The position numbers and the translations under genes were made by a program. A DNA stretch of 64,000 nucleotides from Swaminathania salitolerans (GTDB lineage Bacteria; Pseudomonadota; Alphaproteobacteria; Acetobacterales; Acetobacteraceae), in NCBI RefSeq assembly GCF_025994315.1, contig NZ_BAQE01000032.1, one strand, 5' to 3'. Shown in pieces: positions 41,076-49,218 of the stretch (its first letter is position 1; each line of letters begins with the position of its first letter). The notes beneath the pieces are model-generated. The model had not been told where the DNA came from and did not search any database. It was given only the letters and a program-made list of their open reading frames with translations.

Positions 41076-42170
41076 ATGAGCGAGGTCAGATCATCGCGTT
41101 CCAGCGGAATTTCCTCCGGCGCAAGGTGCGGCCTGCGTATCGCCCATGTCATGGCCGGTGCGCAAAGTGGCGGGGCCGAGCTTTTCTATGAGCGGCTCTC
41201 CATCGCGCAGACCCGTGCGGGGCACGATGTTCTCTCCCTCCTGAGGCGCGATCCGGCGCGGGAATCGCGTCTCGGCGAGGCCGGAGTGAGGACGGCGGGT
41301 TTCCGTTTCGGCGGGCTGCTGGATCTGCGCACGCGCCCGGGACTGTCCAGGGCGCTCCGCGCATTCGCCCCGGATGTGGCGATCGCATGGATGAGCCGCG
41401 CCGCCCGCATGATGCCCGACGGGCCCTGGCCGGTCGCCGGTCGGCTCGGCGGATATTACGATCTGGCGAATTACCGGCGCTGCTCCGATCTGATCGGCAA
41501 TACGCAGGGTCTCGTGCGCTGGATGATCGCAGAGGGGTGGCCGGCAGAGCGCGTTCATCATTTGCCGAATTTCGCGGCTGATCTCGGCAATGTCGATCCG
41601 GTTCGGCCTGTGGGGCCGGTCGGGGGCGCACCGTTCATCCTCGCTCTGGGCCGGTTGCATCGCAACAAGGCCTTCGACGTGCTGATCCGCGCGATGCCGG
41701 CGCTTTCCGGCGTTCATCTCGTCATAGCGGGAGAGGGACCCGAGCGTGCGGCGCTGGAAGAGCTGGCGCGTCGTGAGGGGGTGGCCGAACGCGTGCACAT
41801 GCCCGGCTGGACCCAGTCGGGCGGTGCGTGGCTGCGGGCCTGCGATCTCATGGTCTGTCCGTCCCGGATCGAGCCTCTGGGCAATGTGGTGATCGAGGGG
41901 CTTTCGGCAGGGCGCCCGGTGGTCGCGAGCGCCATTCAGGGCCCGCAGGAGGTGCTCGGGGGCACGCAGGACGGGGTTCTCGTTCCGCCGGAGGACCCCG
42001 CTGCCTTGTCCGCAGCGATCGCCGAGGTGCTCGGCGATCCCGGAAAGGCGGCCGCGCTGTCGCGAAACGGGCGTGCGCGGTTCGAGCGTGAGTTCTCCGA
42101 GCCGGTGGTGCTGAGGCGCTGGGATGCGTTCCTGGACGGGATGGCGAAGAGAAACGGCGGGGAACGCTAG
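41076..42170 (+). CDS. GT4-family glycosyltransferase
   Basis: This 364-residue glycosyltransferase has RIAHVMAGAQSGGAELFYERL, SRAARMMPDGP and GRLGGYYDLANYRRCSDLIGNTQGL in the acceptor half, with ALGRLHRNKAFDVLIRAM and the donor motif PSRIEPLGNVVIEGLSAGRPVVAS in the donor half. It resembles LPS core transferases and lies directly between the GT9 gene and the asparagine-synthase-like gene, two bases before the latter. ATG 41076 is preferred to an upstream ATG at 41058. Confidence 0.85.
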   Translation: MSEVRSSRSSGISSGARCGLRIAHVMAGAQSGGAELFYERLSIAQTRAGHDVLSLLRRDPARESRLGEAGVRTAGFRFGGLLDLRTRPGLSRALRAFAPDVAIAWMSRAARMMPDGPWPVAGRLGGYYDLANYRRCSDLIGNTQGLVRWMIAEGWPAERVHHLPNFAADLGNVDPVRPVGPVGGAPFILALGRLHRNKAFDVLIRAMPALSGVHLVIAGEGPERAALEELARREGVAERVHMPGWTQSGGAWLRACDLMVCPSRIEPLGNVVIEGLSAGRPVVASAIQGPQEVLGGTQDGVLVPPEDPAALSAAIAEVLGDPGKAAALSRNGRARFEREFSEPVVLRRWDAFLDGMAKRNGGER

Positions 42171-42172
42171 GG

Positions 42173-43921
42173 ATGTGCGGTATAGCGGGGATCGCCTGCC
42201 TCCCGGGCCATCGCCCCGATCCGGCCGTGTTGCGCCGCATGGCCGACGCCCTGAGGCATCGCGGTCCCGATGGCGAGGGGTTCCATGTGACCGGGGCGGC
42301 GGCGCTCGTCCACAGACGTCTGTCCATCGTCGATCTGGAAGGGGGCGCCCAGCCGCTTCTGGACGGGGCGGTGGCTCTGGTGGCCAATGGAGAGATCTAT
42401 AACGATCCCGACCTGCGCCGCGCGCTTCCCGATGCGCCGTTTCGTACCGGGAGCGACTGCGAATCGCCGCTCTATCTCTGGCCCGGAAAGGGCATGGAGT
42501 ACACGCTCGCCCTGCGTGGCATGTATGCGATCGCGATACTCGACAGTTCCGGGCCGCAAAGCGTTCTCACGCTCAGCCGCGATCCTTTCGGGATCAAGCC
42601 GCTCTATTACGGGCTGGGCGAGGCGGGTGTGGTCTTCGCGTCCGAACCCGGGGCACTGCTTGCCACGGGGCTGTTCGAGCGGCGGATCCGGCCCGATGCG
42701 CGCGACCAGCTTCTCCAGCTGCAGTTTACGAGCGGCAGGGAGACGATCTATCCGGGTATCATGCGTGTCCTGCCGGGCGAAACCCTCCGGTTCGTCGATG
42801 GCCGCCTTGCCGGATCGCGCCACCAGCCCGGATGCTCGGGGCGGATCGTGTCATCGCTCAGCGAGGACCGGGCGCTTGCAAAGCTCGATACGGCGCTCAT
42901 GGACAGCGTTGCCGCACATGAGCGCGCGGATGTCCCGTTCGGCATGTTCCTCTCCGGCGGGATCGACAGCACGGCGGTGCTCGCCGCCATGACGCGCCTC
43001 GGTGGAGAGGCGCCTCTGGCCTGGACCGCGCGATTCGATAAGGGTTCGGTCGATGAAAGCGCGCAGGCGGCCAGTCTGGCGCGCGTTCTGGGCGCGCGTC
43101 ACGAGATCCTCACGGTGACCGAGGCCATGGTCTGGCGATTCCTGCCGCAGATCGTCGCCTGTCTCGACGATCCCGTGGCCGATTACGCCACGATCCCGAC
43201 CTGGTTTCTCGCCCGTGCTGCGCGAAAGGATGTGACGGTCATTCTCAGTGGAGAGGGAGGGGACGAGCTTTTCGCTGGGTACGGTCGTTACCGCAAGGCC
43301 ATGCGTCCGTGGTGGCGCGGGGGCAGAATGCCCTATCGACGCGGCATGCTCGACGGGCTGTGTCGTCTCGCTTCCGGGGGCAGCTGGCGCGGCGATCTGG
43401 CACCGGGACGGGAGGAGACCCGGCTGCGCGCGGCGCAGGCACTCGATCTGAAGGAATGGCTTCCCAACGATCTGCTTATCAAGCTCGATCGCTGTCTCAT
43501 GGCCCATGGCATCGAGGGGCGAACCCCGCTTCTCGATCCGGCCGTCGCTACGCTTGCCTGGAGCCTGCCCGACGAACTCAAGATCAGGGGCGGGACGGGA
43601 AAATACCTTCTGCGGCGATGGGTCTCCCGCCATGTTCCGGAGGCGACGCCTTTCGCGCCGAAACAGGGCTTCACGGTGCCGGTCGGAGACTGGATCGCCG
43701 CGCGGGCGGCGAGTCTCGGCCCGCTGGTTGCCCGAAGTCGCGGCCTCGCCGGGGTCGTTCCGCCGGAGACGATCGGGAAACTCTTCCGGGATGCGACCGG
43801 GCGGCGAGAGCGCCACGCGGCCTGGGTCCTGCTTTTCTATGCCCTGTGGCATCGCATCCATATCGAGACCGGGCCATCCGATGGCGACGTGTTCGAGACA
43901 CTCGCCGCGTCCGGCCCCTGA
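42173..43921 (+). CDS. Asparagine synthase (glutamine-hydrolysing) family protein
   Basis: This is a class II amidotransferase (582 residues). Cys2 (MCGIAGI) is the glutaminase nucleophile; RHRGPDGEG and VANGEIYND follow. The synthetase domain carries FLSGGIDSTAV, the PPi loop and GEGGDELFAGYGRYRKAM. It could make asparagine. Placement at the end of a GT9/GT4 set, where homologues often amidate sugar acids or act on glycans, makes a polysaccharide role equally likely. Sequence alone cannot decide. It starts 2 bp after the GT4 stop, so the three genes are one operon. Confidence 0.85.
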   Translation: MCGIAGIACLPGHRPDPAVLRRMADALRHRGPDGEGFHVTGAAALVHRRLSIVDLEGGAQPLLDGAVALVANGEIYNDPDLRRALPDAPFRTGSDCESPLYLWPGKGMEYTLALRGMYAIAILDSSGPQSVLTLSRDPFGIKPLYYGLGEAGVVFASEPGALLATGLFERRIRPDARDQLLQLQFTSGRETIYPGIMRVLPGETLRFVDGRLAGSRHQPGCSGRIVSSLSEDRALAKLDTALMDSVAAHERADVPFGMFLSGGIDSTAVLAAMTRLGGEAPLAWTARFDKGSVDESAQAASLARVLGARHEILTVTEAMVWRFLPQIVACLDDPVADYATIPTWFLARAARKDVTVILSGEGGDELFAGYGRYRKAMRPWWRGGRMPYRRGMLDGLCRLASGGSWRGDLAPGREETRLRAAQALDLKEWLPNDLLIKLDRCLMAHGIEGRTPLLDPAVATLAWSLPDELKIRGGTGKYLLRRWVSRHVPEATPFAPKQGFTVPVGDWIAARAASLGPLVARSRGLAGVVPPETIGKLFRDATGRRERHAAWVLLFYALWHRIHIETGPSDGDVFETLAASGP

Positions 43922-43973
43922 CTGACGATCTTGCCTCTCCCCCCGACCCTACCCCCCGATCATGGAGCTTATC

Positions 43974-45293
43974 ATGCATTACGATCTCATCATCCGGCGC
44001 GGACACTGTGTCTTTCCCTGGGGAGAGGCACAGGCAGATCTGGGGATCAAAGAGGGGCGTATCGCCAGTCTTGCGGTCGGCCGCGACGATACGGCCGATG
44101 AGGTCATCGATGCAAAGGGGCTTCATGTCCTGCCCGGAATGATCGATTCCCACGTCCATCTGCGCGATCCCGGCAATCCGGCCATCGAATCCATCGCGAC
44201 AGGGACGCGCGCGGCGGCGCTGGGCGGAATCACGATGGTTTTCGACATGCCGAACACGGCGCCATCGATCACCTCTTCCGAGACCCTCGCCGGGAAAAGG
44301 GAGACGGTCGAACGGGACGCCTGTGTCGATATGGGGCTCTATGTCGGAGCGACACGCGCCAATACCGGCGCGCTCGCGCAGCTCGAGCAGGAAGACGGCG
44401 TCTGCGCGATCAAGGTATTTGCCGGGTCTTCCACGGGCGATCTCATGATCGAGGACGATGCCGGGATAGAGGCCGTGCTCAGGAGCGGCCATCGACGGGT
44501 CGCCTTCCACTCGGAGGACGAATACAGGCTGCAGGCACGCAAGCCGCTCTTCAGCGCCGGTATGCCTCATGTCAATCACATGATCTGGCGCGATGAGGAA
44601 TGCGCGTTCCTGGGCACGCGGCGCATTACGGCCCTTGCGCTGAAAACCGGCCGCCCCGTGCATATCCTCCATACGTCCACGGCGGAGGAACTGGACTGGC
44701 TCGCGTCCTATCGCAGCCATGTCAGCGTGGAAGTGCTGGTCAATCATCTGACCCAGGTCGGGCCTGAATGCTATGAAACGCTCGGTGCCTATGCCGTCAT
44801 GAACCCGCCGATACGCGATCGTCGCCACCATGACGCCTGCTGGGCCGCATTGCGCGACGGTCGCGTGGATGTCGTCTCCTCCGATCATGCGCCGCATCCG
44901 CGCGAGGCAAAGGAGAAGCCCTGGCCGAGCTGCCCGGCGGGGCTGACCGGCGTGCAGACGATCCTTCCGATCATGCTCGATCACGTCAATGCCGGGCGAC
45001 TCTCCCTTTCGCGCCTGGCGGATCTGATGGCGGCCGGCCCGGCCCGGATTTACGGGCTGCAGACGAAGGGGCGTCTCGCGGTCGGCTTCGATGCCGATCT
45101 GACCCTCGTCGATCTGGCGGCCGAGCGCGAGATCCGGAACGAATGGATCGCATCTCCGGTCGGATGGACGCCGTTTCACGGTGTCCGGGTGAAGGGCTGG
45201 CCGATGGCGACGATCGTCAGGGGACATGTCGTCATGCGCGACGACACGATCGTCACTGCGCCGATCGGCAGGCTGGCCCGATTTGCGCCGTAA
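43974..45293 (+). CDS. pyrC: Dihydroorotase (type I amidohydrolase)
   Basis: This amidohydrolase-superfamily protein (439 residues) fits dihydroorotase, which cyclises carbamoyl aspartate in pyrimidine synthesis. Zinc ligands lie in DSHVHLRDPG; the carboxylated lysine is probably in AIKVFAGSSTGDL, and later ligands in FHSEDEYR, HILHTS and SSDHAPH. The end matches the family (GRLAVGFDADLTLVDL). ATG 43974 has GGAG six bases upstream and is preferred to ATG 43962. A different cyclic amidase such as hydantoinase remains possible, but DMPNTAPSITS favours dihydroorotase. Confidence 0.85.
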   Translation: MHYDLIIRRGHCVFPWGEAQADLGIKEGRIASLAVGRDDTADEVIDAKGLHVLPGMIDSHVHLRDPGNPAIESIATGTRAAALGGITMVFDMPNTAPSITSSETLAGKRETVERDACVDMGLYVGATRANTGALAQLEQEDGVCAIKVFAGSSTGDLMIEDDAGIEAVLRSGHRRVAFHSEDEYRLQARKPLFSAGMPHVNHMIWRDEECAFLGTRRITALALKTGRPVHILHTSTAEELDWLASYRSHVSVEVLVNHLTQVGPECYETLGAYAVMNPPIRDRRHHDACWAALRDGRVDVVSSDHAPHPREAKEKPWPSCPAGLTGVQTILPIMLDHVNAGRLSLSRLADLMAAGPARIYGLQTKGRLAVGFDADLTLVDLAAEREIRNEWIASPVGWTPFHGVRVKGWPMATIVRGHVVMRDDTIVTAPIGRLARFAP

Positions 45294-45342
45294 TCTCCCT
45301 GCATTGCGCGACCCGGTTTTTCTCTGGTGAGGTCGGACGACC

Positions 45343-45708
45343 ATGAAACATCCCTGTCTTTTCCTGTCCCTCCTGGCGCTCGCGAACGGGGCGGCCTCGG
45401 TCGCTCTTGCCGATCCGCGGGCGAAATGCGGCAAGGAGCCCGCGGCCCCCTCGATCTCCACGGGCGATGCGACGCATTTCAATGCAAGCGTCGACCGGTT
45501 CAAGGCGTACGAGAAAGAGGCGCGCAGCTATAACAGCTGCGTGGTGACCCAGGCGCAGAAAGAGGAGCAGGCCATCAGCGAGGAGGCGAAGGAACGTATC
45601 GGGAAGGTCCACGCCGTGACCGTGGCCGTGCAGCAGCGTATCGCCACGAATTTCAGCCATATCTCGTCCGAGCTTTCCGCAGCCGGAAAGAAACTGGGAC
45701 ACAAGTAA
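45343..45708 (+). CDS. Small secreted protein, unknown function
   Basis: This encodes 121 residues with a signal peptide ending ASVALA before DPRAKCGKE. The mature part is helical and charged (VDRFKAYEKEARSYNSC, QKEEQAISEEAKERIG), with two cysteines that could pair. I recognise no family. Start ATG 45343 has GGTGAGG a short distance upstream. It converges on the beta-lactamase gene across a strong hairpin. Confidence 0.65.
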   Translation: MKHPCLFLSLLALANGAASVALADPRAKCGKEPAAPSISTGDATHFNASVDRFKAYEKEARSYNSCVVTQAQKEEQAISEEAKERIGKVHAVTVAVQQRIATNFSHISSELSAAGKKLGHK

Positions 45709-45721
45709 GGCGCGCGCCCCT

Positions 45722-45766
45722 CCTCCGCCGGGCGCTTCACGGCGCGTCTGCCGCGCCCGGCGGAGG
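45722..45766. terminator. Perfect 14-bp hairpin in the convergent gap
   Basis: CCTCCGCCGGGCGC and GCGCCCGGCGGAGG form a 14-bp perfect stem with a 17-base loop, between the small secreted protein gene and the convergent beta-lactamase gene. No T-tract follows, but its strength and position suit a two-way terminator. Confidence 0.6.
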
Positions 45767-45805
45767 CGATGACCTCGTCCATCCGGTGTCGCGTCGTCCG
45801 GCCTC

Positions 45806-46837
45806 TCAGGCTATCCGGCGGGTCGCCAATGCGCCGATCTCGCGAAAGGTCGCGTCGAGCAGAGCCGGGCTCGCGGCGCCACCGGCCGTATAGGTGCTTA
45901 TCACGACCCGGTGCGTCCCGTTATCGACCGGTCGGGCGAAGGCGATGTCGGCGGCGATGTCCTTCCCGTTGCTGCCGGTCTTGTCTCCGCATGTCCAGCC
46001 GGGCGGAAAACCCGAACGCAGGCGCGAGGTCCCGGTTCGGCAATGCGTCATCCAGCCCCGCAGAAGCCTTTTCGAATCGGTATTGAGCGCGCTGCCATAT
46101 AGCAGATGGTCCAGGGTTCCGGTCATGGCGCATGGCGAGGTCGTGTTGGCCAGAGGGTCGGCAGCGGGATGATTGAGCGCGGGCTCGCAGGCATCGAGCC
46201 TCGATACGCGATCGCCCTCCTCGCGCCAGAACTGCGTGAGTTTTCTCGGTCCGCAGAGATGACGCAGAAGAAGATTCGCGCATACGTTGTCGCTTACGGT
46301 GATGGCGCCGGCGCAGAGCGCGGCGAGACTGAGGCTGCCGGTCTCCCGGTTCTCCCGTATGACAGGCGCCCAGAGCGTGCCGATATCCTCGTCCGTGAAA
46401 GGCAGGCGCAGGGTCAGGTCGTCGGCACCCTGTTCGCAGCGCGCAAGAATGCAGGCGACGAGCGACACCTTGAACGTGCTGCACATCAGAAACCGTTCAT
46501 GGCCGCGCCAGCTCGTCATTCTCCCCGGAGACAATCCCCGGATCGCAATGCCGATGCGCCCTCCGCTCCTGCGTTCGTAATTCCGGGCCAGCCGGGCGAG
46601 ATCCTGCGCGTCTCTTCGTGCGCGTTCCTGTTCCTCACGGGTGCGGGCAGAGGGCGGGACGGCGCCTCCGCCTCTGGAGGGGAGGGACTGGAGCGGAATG
46701 CCCAGGGGAAGGGCGAACAGGGGAAGGGCGAACAGGGGGAGTCGCGCGAGGAAGGACCGTCTCGCAAGCCGGGACGTCGGAGCGTCATTCGTCGACGTAT
46801 CATTCGTCGGAGCCTCCTCGATGGGGGCATCATTCAT
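45806..46837 (-). CDS. Class A beta-lactamase with Tat-type signal
   Basis: All class A motifs are present in this 343-residue protein: S120-T-F-K123 (S70xxK), S182-D-N (SDN), E218-P-A-L-N222 (ExxLN, the deacylation Glu), and K286-T-G (KTG). A cysteine precedes the active serine as in several carbapenem-hydrolysing enzymes, but no partner cysteine is seen at the usual position after KTG. The leader RRSFLARLPLFALPLFALPLG has a twin-arginine motif, so export folded through Tat is likely. The N-terminal tail and hydrophobic core are built from small repeats (TND, LFALP). No AmpR-type regulator is adjacent. Substrate range is not readable from sequence. Confidence 0.88.
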   Translation of the reverse strand: MNDAPIEEAPTNDTSTNDAPTSRLARRSFLARLPLFALPLFALPLGIPLQSLPSRGGGAVPPSARTREEQERARRDAQDLARLARNYERRSGGRIGIAIRGLSPGRMTSWRGHERFLMCSTFKVSLVACILARCEQGADDLTLRLPFTDEDIGTLWAPVIRENRETGSLSLAALCAGAITVSDNVCANLLLRHLCGPRKLTQFWREEGDRVSRLDACEPALNHPAADPLANTTSPCAMTGTLDHLLYGSALNTDSKRLLRGWMTHCRTGTSRLRSGFPPGWTCGDKTGSNGKDIAADIAFARPVDNGTHRVVISTYTAGGAASPALLDATFREIGALATRRIA

Positions 46838-47128
46838 GGTCGAGATCGCCTGTTTCCTCCCTGGCTACCGGTTTTTCCCGAACTGGCTTCCGCATTCCGG
46901 TTCCCTGCAAGGCTTTTCGGGGCAGGTCCCTGTCATGTCCCGAAGCTTGCCGCGTCGGTGTGGCAGAACTTTGTTACGTTTTGCGGCCGGTCCGGTCACA
47001 TTTCCCGTGTCGCCGGGCAAGTCTGCGTCGTCGGGCGGGCCTGTGTCTAAGGGCGGGAGAAGAAAGCGATTTGCCGCCCGCACCCCGCGTCTGTATGCTC
47101 CGGTCAATACTGTCTCAAGAGGATCACG
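46838..47128. other. Divergent promoter region, beta-lactamase and yfgM
   Basis: About 290 bp separate the two starts. No gene is seen. The part next to yfgM is lower in GC and includes AGAGGA six bases before the GTG start. Confidence 0.4.
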
Positions 47129-47821
47129 GTGGCAGACGAGTTTTTCAGTCAGGCTCAGGCGGAGATGCGTGCAGCCGAGCTGCGCCTCACGGCCCGGCGT
47201 TACGGAGGGATCGCGATCGGTGTCGCCCTCGTTGCTCTCATAGGCGTCGGAGGGTGGCAATGGCAGGTTCATGCCCGCCATCAGGCGCAGGCGCGTGCAT
47301 CGGGGCAATATTTCACCGCCATGGAGGCGCTTCAGGCGGAGCAGCCCGATGCCGCACTTCGCGCGCGAACGGAGAAGGAGAGCATCGCGACCCTGACCGC
47401 CCTTGCGGCGGATGCGCCCGGTGCGACCCGAAGCTTCGCAGCGTTGCGTCTGGCACAGCTTCTGGCCGGGAAAGGCGACGTCGCGGGCGCCCGCAAGGCG
47501 TGGCAGGGCGTGATAGACAATCCGGATGCCGATCCCACGCTACATTCCCTCGCCCAGGCTCTCTCGCTCAACAGCCATGTCGATGACAAGGACCCGGCGG
47601 GGCTGAGAGCCGGTTACGAGCAGCTTTCGGGTCGCGGCGGCCCCTGGCGTGCCTTTGCCCAGGAAGGTCTTGCGATGCTCGATCTGCGCAGCGATGCTAC
47701 CGCCGCCCAGCACGAGGAGGCCAGGAAGATCCTGATCCAGCTCTCCCAGTCGCCCGATGCGCCGGACGGCATGCGTCAGAGAGTGTCCATTCTTCTGCAA
47801 ACCTTCGATGGAGCCGGCTGA
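47129..47821 (+). CDS. YfgM-like membrane-anchored TPR protein
   Basis: This 230-residue protein has a cytoplasmic N-tail, one transmembrane helix (about residues 27-44, GIAIGVALVALIGVGGW), and a periplasmic helical repeat domain. The order yfgM-bamB-der is conserved in proteobacteria, and YfgM is a SecYEG/PpiD-associated periplasmic helper. The GTG start at 47129 has AGAGGA upstream. The stop shares one base with the bamB start (TGATG). Confidence 0.85.
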   Translation: MADEFFSQAQAEMRAAELRLTARRYGGIAIGVALVALIGVGGWQWQVHARHQAQARASGQYFTAMEALQAEQPDAALRARTEKESIATLTALAADAPGATRSFAALRLAQLLAGKGDVAGARKAWQGVIDNPDADPTLHSLAQALSLNSHVDDKDPAGLRAGYEQLSGRGGPWRAFAQEGLAMLDLRSDATAAQHEEARKILIQLSQSPDAPDGMRQRVSILLQTFDGAG

Positions 47822-49215
47822 TGGTTGCCAGAAACAGCGCTTCTTCCCGCTCCGTGCATAGCCGACGCTTCTTTCTCGGGTCCTCCCTCGCCGGTGCGGC
47901 GATGCTGACCGGATGCGGCATCTTCAAGGACGATCCGAAGCCCCTTCTCCCGGGGCGGCGATACGACGTGCTTTCGACCGGCGCAGGTCTCGTCGTGGAC
48001 GAGGAGGATCATACACCGATCGCTCTGCCCGCGCCTCAGCCCGTGACTGCCTGGCCGCAGGCCGGGCGCGTGCCCACCCATGTGGCTGTGAACACGCCAT
48101 GGACCGGGGCGACGCTGGCCTGGTCCCACTCCATCGGTCACGGTATTTCCGAACCGGCCTTCCTGCATTTTCTGGCGCTCGGACCGAACGGTCGCGGTGC
48201 GATCCAGTCGGCGCCCGTCATCGATGGCGGACGTATCTATACCCGCGACGGAATCGGGACCGTGCGAGCCTGGAACTGGCCCGCCATGACCCTTCTGTGG
48301 AGCTTCGTTCCCAAGACGAAAAAGATGCGCTCCAGCGATCTCGGGGGCGGAATCGGCCTCGAGGGCGATACGCTCTATATCGTCGATGGCGTCGGGCAGG
48401 TCGTTGCAGTCTCGGCAGAAACGGGCAAGGTCCGCTGGCGCGCCGAGACGACGGTGCCGGGGCGTTCCGCGCCCACCATCGTCAATGGACGGGTCTTCTT
48501 CGGGACGATCGACGAGAAACTCTTCGCGCTCGATGCCCAGACCGGCAAGCAGATCTGGACCTATCAGGCGACCGAGGCCGACACGGTCATGTTCGGTCAG
48601 GCAGCGCCTGCGGTGTATAACGGTGTGGTCGTGGCCGGTTTCGGCAGTGGCGATCTCGTGGCCCTTCGTGCCGAATCCGGCGAACTGGTCTGGAGCGACA
48701 GCCTCGGCGGGTCGAACGGACGGGGCGCCATGCTCGATCTGGCCTGTGTGCGCGGCGCGCCTGTGGTGGTCGATGGCACAGCCTATGCGATCTCCCTCTC
48801 CAAGGTTCTCGTCGCGATCGACATGCGGTCCGGTCGACGGCTATGGGAGCGCGAGGCGAGCGGACAGAACACGCCTCTGATCGTGGGGGACTGGCTGTAC
48901 GTCATCTCTGCCGATCAGCAGCTCGCCTGTGTCGATCGTCTCTCGGGTCATGTGCGCTGGCTGCACGACCTCCGGCGCTTCAAGAACGAAACGAAGCAGA
49001 AAAACGCGGTGACCTGGTTCGGACCGGTTCTGGCCGACGGCAGGCTCGTCTGTGTCTCGTCTCTCGAAGAGACCGGATTGCAGGTCGTGGATGCCGTGAC
49101 CGGCAAGGCCGACGCACCGCTCAAGACCAAGAAACCCACCCTCGTCGAGCCGATCATCTGTGACGGCAAGGTCCTCGTCCTGTCGACCGACGGCGTTCTG
49201 AATGCATATGGCTGA
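47821..49215 (+). CDS. bamB: Outer-membrane assembly lipoprotein BamB
   Basis: BamB is the beta-propeller lipoprotein of the BAM complex that inserts outer-membrane proteins. The 464-residue protein carries repeated PQQ-like blades (GTVRAWNWPAMTLLWSF, VAVSAETGKVRWRAET, FALDAQTGKQIWTYQ, VALRAESGELVWSDS, VAIDMRSGRRLWERE). The leader is unusual: SRRFFLGSSLAGAAMLTGC combines a twin-arginine motif with a lipobox at C32, suggesting Tat export of a lipoprotein. It is cotranscribed with yfgM, 3 bp before der. Confidence 0.92.
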   Translation: MVARNSASSRSVHSRRFFLGSSLAGAAMLTGCGIFKDDPKPLLPGRRYDVLSTGAGLVVDEEDHTPIALPAPQPVTAWPQAGRVPTHVAVNTPWTGATLAWSHSIGHGISEPAFLHFLALGPNGRGAIQSAPVIDGGRIYTRDGIGTVRAWNWPAMTLLWSFVPKTKKMRSSDLGGGIGLEGDTLYIVDGVGQVVAVSAETGKVRWRAETTVPGRSAPTIVNGRVFFGTIDEKLFALDAQTGKQIWTYQATEADTVMFGQAAPAVYNGVVVAGFGSGDLVALRAESGELVWSDSLGGSNGRGAMLDLACVRGAPVVVDGTAYAISLSKVLVAIDMRSGRRLWEREASGQNTPLIVGDWLYVISADQQLACVDRLSGHVRWLHDLRRFKNETKQKNAVTWFGPVLADGRLVCVSSLEETGLQVVDAVTGKADAPLKTKKPTLVEPIICDGKVLVLSTDGVLNAYG

Positions 49216-49218
49216 TCT

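Noticed and set aside
43671..45503. 610-residue open frame on the minus strand
   Set aside because: It is antisense to dihydroorotase and the asparagine-synthase-like gene, both with clear motifs.
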